Origin: Euglena gracilis
Taxonomy: Eukaryota; Euglenida; Euglenophyceae; Euglenales
Reading direction: 5' to 3'
Length of the DNA stretch: 64,000 nucleotides
NCBI GenBank assembly: GCA_039621445.1
Contig: CP154955.1
Location: forward strand, 26,864,029 to 26,928,028
Position 1 is the first letter of the stretch. Every line of letters begins with the position of its first letter. Shown here piece after piece: positions 28,201 through 40,200 of the stretch. Under the pieces are notes generated by a model, which saw only the letters and a program-made list of their open reading frames with translations, had not been told where the DNA came from and made no database searches. Both the position numbers and the translations under genes were made by a program.

Positions 28201-31200
28201 AAAAAAAATTGTACATCAGTGTGTATTAGCAATTTTTAAGATTCTCCACTCAAAATATTTGATTGTTTTCAGGCAAAAACTTCGGGCACCAGGTTGATAT
28301 CCAATGCTGTTGTTTTAGAATAAGAGTACCGTGAAGCGTGGGGGTGTTCCCCGCGTCCCCCCTCCCGCGTCACTTATTTAGGCCGGGCACATTTTTAGGT
28401 CAACCAAACGAAAATCCCTACAAATTTGGGTGATGCCCCCGTGTCCCCGCGTCCCCCAACGCATCCTGAACCACCCCCGTGGAAAAATCACATGACCACC
28501 GCTGGTTGTCTATTGAAAAGAGCTTTCGATCTAGGGGTAATTATGGCGTCCACCACCCTTTTCTCAAAGCAGCATTTTAGGGCTGCCGGGTCCACGACAG
28601 AACCGGCGTTCCCAACCTTCAACCTTCGGTCAAAAAACGCTCCCAGGACCAGTATCCGACCACTAATATGCAATGCTGCACTATTTTGTATTTTGCTAAA
28701 TTCCGACGATCGCGAGTGCATCTCTGGTTGTGTCAATTGGCATGCTCCCCCCCATCCAAATAGCATTTTTGGCCGATTTTTTGGTGGTAAACTTTTTGTC
28801 CAAAGCTTGGTCACCCGGATCGCCCCCCGCAGTCCGGACCCCCTGGGTCTTTGCCACACCACTAATGTCACAGAGACAGGGTTCGAAATGGGCGGGGTGT
28901 CCAGGTTTCGGTGGGGCATTCTTTGCTATAAATGGCCCCAGGAGGTACATAATGGGGTGCATAATGGGGGGGGGGTATCTTCTTATCACTTTGGAACACC
29001 GGAAAAGAGGGGCAGAACCCCCACCCCCCTGGGCAGGAGAACTGGCAGATTATCACCATGGGCCCTGAGCGAGAAATTGGTGGTCATCAGTGGTCATCTG
29101 ATGAAAAGAGCATTCAATTGAGGGGTGAGTTTGCACCTGAGACCTGCTCCCATGAGGAATGCACCTTGCCCCGCCATCCGCAGGCATGTCCCGCCAAACA
29201 ACTTTGTTTTTCCCGCCTCGGGCCGAGCTTCCGGCAGTCCCTACCCAACTCGACCTTTTGCTCCGCATGCCTTTCAACCCCCCCCCCACTGTGTACCCCC
29301 CCCTTCACAGCCCCCAAGCCTTGCTTTAGCTCCAACCATCAAAATGTCGATAAGGCAAAAATGTTTTGGAAAATTTTGTTTTTCACCGACTCAGCCCAGC
29401 CCCCTCCAGACCCTCCCAAATATAAAACCCTGGATTATTTTTTTGGGGCGAGATCTCAAGACCAGGGGTTTCTTAAGGACCCGGGGGGGGTCCAGCCTCC
29501 GGCTGGCAAAAAGGCTGCTGGCTGGAAACGAGCTGCTGGCTGGACCGCCCCGGGGGGGATGGGGGGGGGTGGGTAGTGCCTGCCTGGGCAGGCACCCCAA
29601 GTTCCTAACCTGGATTTGGGAGCCATAGAAACCCCACTTTGAAATTGAATTACATTAAGGCATTTTGGCCCTTTTTCAGATGCAAGTTTATTTGAGGTTA
29701 GTACCAATCTCCATATTTCTCACCCAAGTGAATCTTTGGTGACGATGTTCTGGTCAAAGAGGGGGCACCCCGCATGGAAGCATTCTTCATTCTGGAGGGG
29801 CAGGTGGAGAGGTCCAAGAACGTCAATGGGGAGAACTGCATCTTCGAAATGGTGGAGCCAGGTAAGGCCTTTGGCATCCTGCATTCCCTGAGAGAGGACC
29901 CGAGCTACGCGACATGTGTTGCCAAGGGGAACGTTAAGGCTCTCACCATGACCTCGTACAATTTGAACTCTCTACTCGAATCCGATGCCTCCCTCGGGCG
30001 TGCTTTCACCAACTCCCTGGCGAAGACGGTGCGGAATTACACCAAACTGGTGCGGCATCCGTCCTCCAGCAGGCCGCGGGTGGTTCTGTACGACAGCAAG
30101 GCATACTGGCAGCAACAGTTCAACAAGGTGAATGCCGAGCAGAATTTGGGCTTCGAGATCACATACGTCACCGAACTGCTCATGGAACCTGTTGAATGTT
30201 CTTTGGTGTTGCGTCATCATGGTGCCATCACTCCACAGAAGAGGTGGGAGTGTCGGAATGTATCTTCCCGGTCTTCCACAGTGCTCTTTTTGAAATTTGA
30301 GTGTGTTTTTCCAATATCCCAACAGAACTCCCCTCAGGTGCCAATAAGTTGGGAGGGGTGATTCTGTGTAATCCTTCAGCAACAGTGAACGTTGAAACTC
30401 GTTTACGTCAGTGGAAGGGCTTTGTGTTTTTTTATTATTATAGAAATCCATAAAAATGGCGTCAGAAATTTTTGAGTTGTGATGAGCGAGTTGAAATTCC
30501 CGAAAGGTCAGGGGGACGGGAATGGTTCAAGCACCTTCGTATGTCCATTGACAAAACCAAATGGAAAATTTGAGATTTTTTTGTTTCTTAGAGGTTTGCT
30601 GAGATGCTTTAATCAGCTCTGGGCCTCAGGGCTGTCGAATGACCGTTTGGGGGTGTGACGGTGGGTCATGGGGGACATTCTCCATTTTGCATGCTAACAG
30701 GTCCCTGGCTCACTCAGCCCAGACACTGCGCCGCTGGCAGAAGGGGCCGTGGCTGCCATCTGTTTTGTCAACGACGACACTGGCAGAGTGTCCCTTCAGC
30801 GTCTCCATGCTGGTGGTTGCAAGATGCTGTCCATGCGCTGTGCTGGCTTTGACCGAGTTGACTTGTCTGCTGCTCGAGCTCTGGGCATGCTTGTGTCCAG
30901 GCATTTCGTCTTTGATTTCAATTTCAAGTAATTTTGTTTTGTGATTGTGGTTCTGTGTTGCTATATTTGCCAGGCAAAATATTAATGGCTCCTTCCAAAA
31001 GGGTGGCTACATTCGTCAATGGGTGGAATGGTGTGGAATGGAATCCACAGCCAGCTCTGCTGCAGCGCACTGCAAAGGCCAGTCTTGTGAGAAAAAACCT
31101 TTTCTTTTTCTTGATCCCCTTCCGTGTCAAAAACCAAAACCCAGCCTCAGCCTCAGGCCAGGGGGCGAGGCGGCTCACACTGTGGTGAGTAGCACTGGAC

Positions 31201-34200
31201 CACAGACCTTTTTTTTGGGGGGGGGGATCCTGGGGATCAGCCCGGACCCCCCTGGCAGGTGGGGGGGGGTTGGACCCCCTGTCCAGGAAGGGGGGGACAC
31301 CCCCCCAAACCCCGTACGCTCCATAATATCGAACCCTGCCCCTGCCGCAAGTTGGGCAACTCCTTGGGTTTGTTGAACATCGAGCGAGGGTTCCCCATGT
31401 GCATTAACATTTTTTGTCAAATGTGAGTTCATTAAATTTCATCTGGTGCCTTTTATCCAAATTGAGTGAAGTGATTTTTTTTCGGGGTGCTTTAAAAGGC
31501 GGGGAAGGTGATGCAGATGATTGTGTGCAGGTCCCATGAATATTTTGTGTTTTGTTGCCACCACGACCTGATCAGCCCGACCCGCAATCCAGGCCCAACT
31601 GTGGATGTTGGCAACGGGAACGACCAGAAGGGCACTGAGCTCTCATCTTTTTAGAGTTGGAGCAAACCTTGCCACCAGGGAAAAGGTGGTAGAACCCCCC
31701 ACCCCAGGGCAGATAATGAAAACCGCGGATTGCACCAGTTCCCGGATTTTCCGCCGGTCAAGAGCGACTGGATCCTGGCTTTTCCGAATATCCTTTGTTT
31801 GAACACCAACTCCCCGCCAGGCCCAAATTATTCAGCCGACAAGAGGGCCAAAATTGGGCAGGATTTACCCCCCCCCCCCCCAGGGTTCAATAAAAGGGGT
31901 GGGGGAGTGGGTGAGTTGGACCCCCCTCCGGTCAGGGGGGGGGGCAGTGAACGCAGCGGAGGATCCTGGCGGGTCACCTTGTCGAAGTCATTGCCCGTTC
32001 AGCCTGCGTTGACAATGGTTCTTATTTTGCATTACTCAAAGTTGGGGTGCAGTGTTATTCATTGCACCGTGAGCCGCCTCGCCCCCTTGTCTGGCGGTTG
32101 GTTTCGTCAGTGGGAGTAAAGGGAATAATTTTGCTCTAACAGGACTGGCCTCGAATTTGCACGCGCGCTGCAACAAAGGTGATCGGAGCACTGCTGCGTG
32201 GAGAAGGGCCGTGCCAGTGTGAACACCATCACTTTTGGGGCTGGGGGTCGAGTATGCCCCATAAAATTCTCAGATGCATGGTTGTTATTATGATTGTGCA
32301 TGATTATTATTTAACTGTGCGGTGCATCTTTTGTGGATGCACTCTGGACAATGGGATTTGTTTTTTCCTTTAAACAGGGGTCCCTTCCCCCCCTCCCTGA
32401 CCCACAGCCTGACCACTTACTGCCCAACTTGGGCAACAAAAAGCTAACTGCCAGTTTTGCCAATTTTTTTTGTCATATCCAATTGCTGCCCCCTGCGTTG
32501 ATTGGGGTTCCTACCTTGCATTTCTCAAAGTCAAATTTCTTCTTCCAGCGCTTTGTGCCGAATTTTTTTTGCATCTTTGACAATTTTTTGCCCAAAAAGA
32601 AAGTGTCCAAACTGGCACTTTTGGCTGTTTTGGGGGGTCAAAAATTTTCGGCCCGGCGCTTTGCGCTTGCGCCAGGCCGAAATTTTGGTCATCCGGACCG
32701 CGCCACTGTTCAGGTGGGGGGTGCCCCCCCTGCAGGGGGGGGCGGACCATCCACCCCCACCTGTCTTTATATTCAACCCTGCGCAGAGATCGGCCCGACA
32801 ATTTTCCGCACGTTTGGTTTTTGACAACCCCACGTCGAACAACCACCATCCCGGGTCATTGACACAGATTGGGCGAGTTGGACGACCCCCGGTCATTGAT
32901 TGCACGTTTCGGTGTTTTCGGTGTTTTGTGCCCCTTTGTCAAACAGCCACCATCAATGACTGGCTATTGATTGTCAGTTGGGGATTTGGGCCACCACCCC
33001 TCCCCACTGGTCTGCAGGTCAGTGATCCTTCAACAAAGGGGGGAGGGGGTACATTGCGGAAAGCAGCTGCCTGTGAATGACTCGGGTGCCGGAATATTCG
33101 CCATATGCAGTGGCAGAGCATGCAATGGCTTTGGCAATGTCTCTCAGCCAGGCGATGTGGATGTGTCAGAATCCAAATACTTAATTTCAAAATGTGTATT
33201 CCTTTTTATAGTGCACAATGCATCTTAAAAAAGGCTGTTTTTCCAGCTTTCTTTCCATTCTGCAAAATCGGGGTTTTCGGATGCAAGATTGCGTATGGGG
33301 GGATTTGAACAGGAAAAAATTTTGTAGGAAAAATTCTGGATGAAATCGTGTCCAGATTTTTCCGACATTTTAAGGATCCGTCCAGGATTTTTCCGACAAA
33401 TTTAAGAGTATCCAATTTCCTCCGGTGAACGCCCCAAAATTTCACTCGACTCTTCGCACCAATGTTTGAAATATACTTTTTGTTCCAAAGGACTTGTCTA
33501 GAATGTGGTGATCCTTCAAAAATGTAAGGATGTGTTTTTGTATTTTAGGTTTTTATGGTTTTTTGAAGTTTGGATTTGTGAAAACCTCCAAATTTTGTGT
33601 GATTTCTCTTGTGTTTTCCCTAAAAGTGGCTTCACAATTTTTTTCAGAATTCATTCAGAATCCCCCGACTGACTTTAAACGAGCGTTCAGAACTTTTCCC
33701 GGCATTCAAGGATTCATCCAGTATTTTTTCCTGACAGAGTTTTTCCCATGGCAATTGTTCCCAGTCATTCCCCCCCAGTGGTCCTGAGATAGATATCATT
33801 AAATGGAAGTCAGAAAATCAGCCTGGATTGAGGTTCCATGATGCTGAAAAAAATCCTTGGGTTCAGGGTGACAGGGCAATGGCCTCCGCTGCCTGTGCTC
33901 AACCGCCGCTTGCATCGTGCCTACACACAGGGTCTCATTTGCCATGTGCCTGAGTGACAAGGGTGGATGCCTTTTGGCATAAATGGCTGGAAAAGGATGC
34001 TCTTTTGGTCACATTTTGTCATGCACCAAGGAGCATTACAGTGTGGATAAAAATTAAGGGAGACAAGAACTATGGGAATACACCCCGATTTTCCCATACT
34101 TTTTCCCCGTGTTCTTTTCCTACGTCCTTTGGTGGAGCCACTGTCAGGGTTTGGCAATTTTCACACACAAAAAGATGGGGTTATGATATGTTGTCCTTTC

Positions 34201-37200
34201 TTGCGGTTTATTCTGACATGAAAAATACCAAAAGCACCACCAAAAGTGTATTTTAACCATTTTTTGGTATTTTCAGTTGACCCATTGCCACAAAACTTTC
34301 GTCACAACTGAAAAAAGATGACCAACATTTTCCCTGAAAATGTGAATTTTCCCATTTTTTTCCTCGTAATTTTTGTCCCCACTGCATTTCAAGGTATGGT
34401 GACTGATTGGTTATGGGGCCCCCATAACCAGTCAGTCATTTTTCAAATAAAAATGAGCAATGCCCAGGCCCTGGGGTGTTTGTGTACTAATTTGGATTGT
34501 CCTGGACCTCAGGCCTCAGCGTTGGCGTTTTTAACTTTTTTTTTTGAAAATTGCACATCTGCGCAATGTCCCTGTCATTTCCAAAGCTAAGTGCGAGTTT
34601 ACCCGCCTCAGAGCGTCCTGCATTATCTTGTAAAAATTTTGTACACAGAGAGATGGCATTTGCCAATAAAAAATTCAATGGGGAGTTTGAACATCTTCTG
34701 GATTCGGGAGAAAATGGTATACAACCAAGTCGAATATTTGTGAGTTTTAATTTCTGATGTGTATGAAGGAACAGCCGCCGTCCAACTGGCAATGCTTATG
34801 TTGGGAGTGAGGGATGCCCTGTCTCCAATCGAACTCGGGAGCACGATTTTAAGCTGGAAGGTCTGATGGGATTTGACTTCCATGGCCGCACGGCCGGGGT
34901 CCTGGGGACTGGTCGGATTGGGCAGATCTTCATCAACCTGTGCCTTGGCTTTGGGATGCGGATTGTGTGCTATGACAAGTACCCCAACAAAGCGCTGATG
35001 GAATCTGGCAAAGTGGAGTATACCACGATGGACGAGGTATGATGGGTCCTGAGCATTTTGGCCAGGAACCTTCTTGAAGCCAGGGAAAGCCCCGGGAAGG
35101 TCAAAAAATAGGTCCAACAAGGGCGATTTTTGGCAATAGTAAAAAAAGTCTCAAAAATGCCAACTTTGACACATGCAACATGGGCAAAAATTGAAAAAAG
35201 CACCCATTTTGGGAGCATTTTCACAGTTTTAGGGGGAGGTCCACTTGTTGGATTTTCCCCGAAAATCCCGCGGGGGTCTTTTTGGTTTTTGGGGGGGGTC
35301 GGCTTTTGGATTTGCAGAAAATCAGTAGGGGGAGGGTCTGATTTGGGGGGGGGGTTGTTATTTTTGCAGGGGGGTTTACAATCCAAAAAAAAAGACGGGA
35401 AGCAAAAATGTTGGGAAAAGTATGGAAAATTTTCTATTTTGAAAAGCTGATGATGGGAAAATTGAACATTTTTTCGTTTGAATTTTCAGCCAAAAAATTC
35501 CGAAAAGTGGACCCCCCCAAAATATCCCCCCCCTTGGGATTTTCAACAATGAACCCAAAAAATAGACCCGGGGTCTCATTTTGGGGGGGGGGGTTCAGGC
35601 TGCTGGGGCCTGCTGTGCTGTGCATAGTCGGACTCTTTTTTGGAATATTGCGCCGTTGGAGGTGCTTAACCAGAAACCTGTGACCCGGAAACGACCCAAA
35701 ATGTTTCGGGAAGCAAAACCAAAGGAAATATCCGGAGACCTGAATTGAAGCCCTTGGAACGTCCTATCTAACGGTGTTTTGATTTCCCTGCAACACCACA
35801 ACTAGCCCGAGTCCATTTTTAAGCCCATCTCGCTCCAAATCTGTAATCAAAAATCAAAAAAATCAAAAATCAAAAAAAAATCTGTACTGTTTTGGCCTGT
35901 ACTGACTCAGCCATTTTCGGGCCATTTCCGGGTAAAAAAAAGTCGAAAAAATCGAAAATAATTTTGCCCCAAAACGATGTTCTTTGGCCTCCCCTAACCG
36001 GAAAAACTGTTTTCGAGCCGAAAATGAGCGTTTTTCGACCCCCCCCCCCCTGGCCCCCCGGTTTTGGCCCGAAACCCATGCTATTTGGCCAGGGCCGGGC
36101 CCAGGGGCCTTTTTTTTTTAGTTGGGACCCCCGGGGGGGGGGGGGGGGGTCCGGGCCGAGCCCCCCCCCCCCCCGGGCGGGTCCCCCCAGGGATGGATGG
36201 GAAGCCCTTCGGTATTGAGGTAGGTGGCAGGGGGGGGTCGCTGAGCTCTTATCCCTATATGGGTAGGAGCGAAGCTTACCCCTGGCGACCCCCCCCCCCT
36301 CCCCCCCCTCCCCCCGGCCCCCCCCCCCCGGGTCGGGGCCACCTCGGGAACCGACGGATTATCACCATGATCCCGGCCCGGTTCCCAGAATTTTTTTTTT
36401 CAGTCGCGAGCGACTGGATTTCTAGTTTCCGAATCACCTGGGTTTGACCCCCAACTCCCCGCCAGGCCCGAGTTATTCACGCGCAGGGGTCCAAACTGGG
36501 TAGGATCGGCCCGCCCCCCCTGGATAAGCCCCCCCCCCTTTGGACTCTGCCATTTCGGCCAAAAAAATGTCAATTTTCAAAATATCTCCAAAATTAAGCC
36601 AAATCAAAGGAAATGTCCAGAGACCTAACTTGAAGCCCTTGGAACGCCCCATCTGCTGGTATTTTGATTTCCCCGCAACTCCCCGCCTAGCCCGAGATAT
36701 GGCCGTTTTCGGCGCAGATGACTTTTCCCACTGTTCGACTTGCCGTTTTCGGGGGGTGGAATTTTTAAAAGTGCTATTTTTAGCACTTTTCGCGATTTTT
36801 CGGCCCCCACCCACTCTCGCACCCCCCCCCCTCCCCAGGGCTGTTCGGGAAGGCCTGGAGGGGGGGTAGGGTGGGTGGGTCCGGCCGACCCCCCCCGGGG
36901 GGGTCCCCCGGAGGGGGTGGGATATACTTTTCGGCGCCAGAGGTGCGGAAATTCTTTGAAAATGTGCTATTTTTAGCACTTTCCGTGATTTTTCGGCCAT
37001 TTTTTTGTGGGTCCCCGGGGACCCCCCCCCCTGGGGGGTCCCCGGGTGGGTGGGTGGGCGGGAACCCCCCTCCCCCCCGGTTTTTTAAAAAAAACCCTGG
37101 GTGGGAGTTCGGACCAGGGGCATCCAGCAAGCACGTTTTTTTCCAGCAGAGACCTTTCCAGCTTGCTGGTGACCTCTGCCTAAAGAAATATCCCTTGGTG

Positions 37201-40200
37201 GGTGTTAGGAAACCAATGAACCCAACAACCAACCAACCAACCATGTGCGTTCAATCTGCTGGAAAAAAAACCATAAAAAAACAGCGGTTGCTTCGTACTG
37301 TGCCATTGCAATCCGGGAAGGGTGATGACTGCTTTGCTCATTGCTTTTTTTTGTAGGTGTTCAAGCAGGCCGATGTCCTCTCCCTGCACACTCCCCTGCT
37401 CCCGGAGACCCGGCATTTCATCAACACAGAGAACATTGCCAAAATGAAGAAGGGAGTTCTGAGCAGGCTTTTCTCGGTATGATTAAAAAATGAAATGGGA
37501 GGAGAAAATTTTTGTAATTTGGGCTACACAAAGAATTGGGGGAAAAGTGCTCTGTGGCAGGCTTTCATTTAGTGCGCTGTGGAAAAAAAAATTTTGCGCC
37601 GCGTGCACCGCGGCACCGGAAATTTTGTGACCGCGTGCGCCGCGAAAGAGTTCTTTCTGTGCGCCGCGTGCGCCTTGGCAGCCTTTCAGGTGCGCCGCGG
37701 CAGAAAAAAGCATGTGCCGCGGGAAGGCCATTGGTGTGTCGCGGTTGCGTTGTTGGTGCGCCGAGGGAAAATTTTTTTTGTGCTGCGGCTGATTTTGCCG
37801 CGGCGCACTAAATGAAAGTCTGCTCCATTGTTATGGTTGATACGGCACAGACGGCATTCCAAGGGCTTCATTTTTGGTCTCCGGACATTTTCTTTGATTT
37901 TGCTTCATTGTCGAGGTATTTTGGAAAAATTGATTTTTTGAGCAGAAAAAAAACAGCCCAAAAACACCACAAAATGACCGTTTTGGGCCACAAAAGCGCG
38001 CCGGAACACGGACCAGGTGCGTCGGCAGCCAAAACAGCAAATGGGGGGCGATAGAGGGCCTCCAGGGGTACATTTGGTCTGAAAGACACTTCTGGAAATA
38101 ATGCACATTTTCTCGAGGTATTTTCGAAAAATCGATTTTTTGACCGAAAATTTCACCCAGCCGAAGTGGCAGAGTCGAAACTGGGGGGTTGGCAAATCTT
38201 TTCCAGTTTGGACCCCTTCGCAGGTGAATAATTCGTGGCCTGGCAGGGAGTCAAACGGGCGTGAAACTTGAAATCCAGTCGCTCGCGACTGAAAAAATTC
38301 TGGGGACAGAGCCGGGATGATGGTGATCATCCGCCAGTTCCCGAGGTGTTCCCGAGGGGTGGGTTCGACCCCCCTTTTGCCCAGGGGTAAGCTTCGCTCT
38401 TACCCATAAAAGGGATAAGAGCTTAGCGACCCCCCCAAAACACCCCCCCAAATGAGAAAGGTGGGGAGGAGCCCCCCTGGCGCGCACACCAAAGCAGAGG
38501 CTGGCACTGCTGCCGCCCTTACTTTTGGTAATGCAACCACCACTGCCACGTGCACCATCTTGAAATATGACAAACTGACAAATGGTGGCCTCGTATGCAA
38601 CGGCGGTTCATGCCCCACTCGAATTTTGTGCTTTTGTGTTGTGTTGCTGGGTTGCCGAGCAGCCTGAGGGCAATTATCAATTGCGGCCGTGGCGCCCTCG
38701 TGGACACCAAGGCGCTGATCGAGGGGCTGCGGTCAGGGCACGTTGGCGGGGCAGGGCTGGACGTGTACGAGAATGAGTCGGAGTTCTTCTTCAATGACCA
38801 CTCAGACGATGTGATCGACGACGTCGTACTCCAACAGCTCCTGCAGTTCAATAACGTCATCCTCACTGCCTGGGCTGGAGCTTGTCATTTCGAGCAAATT
38901 GTTGTGCTTTGAGGTTGAAATTGATGTTTATGCCAAACCCCTGTCATATTGTGGGCGGTCAAAGAGATGCACACACTCAACTGACAATCAAAGCATTTTC
39001 GGAAAATTTTTCTAAAGAAAAATGATCTCCATGGCGTGGTGAAATCAGGATTCTTTTCACAGGGAGGGGGGGGGTGGAGAGGGGGGGGGCCTTGTGGGGG
39101 AATCAGGGTCAAATTCATCTCTGATCAGACCGTGTTGACCCTGATTTTATAAGTTGAAAACCACACACATTCCTTTTTGTTGAAGCTCACAAAAGGCCTC
39201 TCCAACCTCAAGGCCTGGGTAGATGGAGCAAAAGTCCAAAAATGAAGGACCCGTGGAATTTTCTGAAAACACCAAAGAAAATCTAATTTTTAGGCACAAA
39301 AATGATGGAAAACCTGTAGACCAGAAAATCATGCAAATTTGAAGCATTTTTTGAACATCGACGCGCCTCTTATTTTCACACCACCCCAAATATGGCTGCA
39401 CTTCCCATAATATTATGTGCATTTTGTCTCAAAACGTTTGCACTTGAAACCAAAGGCTTGCCCGTTATGTCAAAAATGTGGCACATTAAACCAAGAATAT
39501 ATTTGCATTTTTACATAAAAAATTGCAATTTGATCGGCTATTTGGATGTTTTAATCAGGATTCTTTTAACTCTGAAATCCAGGGCTGAACCTGGGGGGGG
39601 GGCGGCCGGAGGTCCAAGTATGGTTTTCGGCTCGAAGCGCTCGAAGGATTTTTTTTTGGGAAATGCCTTTCCACGCCTGATTTTTTGGGAGGTCTCCCCA
39701 GGGGTCTTACACCGGGCTGGGTGGCTGGGGGGCCCCGGGGGTGGCTGAAAAAGAAGCCTGGTTTTCATTTTGCATCACTTTGAAATCAATAATAAAACAA
39801 CCCCCAAAAATATTACCCCCCCCCCAAAGTAAGACCCCTCCTGGTCCGATCAAACAATAATCCAAAAATATGACCCCTCCAAGAAATAAGCCCCCCCCCC
39901 CCCGATGACGCTGGGGAGGGTGAAATTTTTCTCTGAAATTTACAAAAAACCCCTATTTCAGACACAAAAAAATGCTTATATTTCAAAGATTTTTTGGATT
40001 TTTTTGAAGGGCAAACGCATGGTTATTCACCGTATACCAATTTACGCATGGCACAAACCGCCAAGGAAAATTATTTTTTGTGTTTTTGAAGAAAAAAAAT
40101 TTTCTGGGCCCAGGTCGGCCAAGAAGAATGTGGAATAAGCCCCCCAAAAATATGCCCCCCCCCCCTGGGGTTTCCAGCAACGGACCCAGAAAATAAGACC

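Noticed and set aside
30186-30361. Continuation of exon 2 to the next stop
   Set aside because: Family likeness stops at TELLM and resumes at 30722, so the stretch is intronic.
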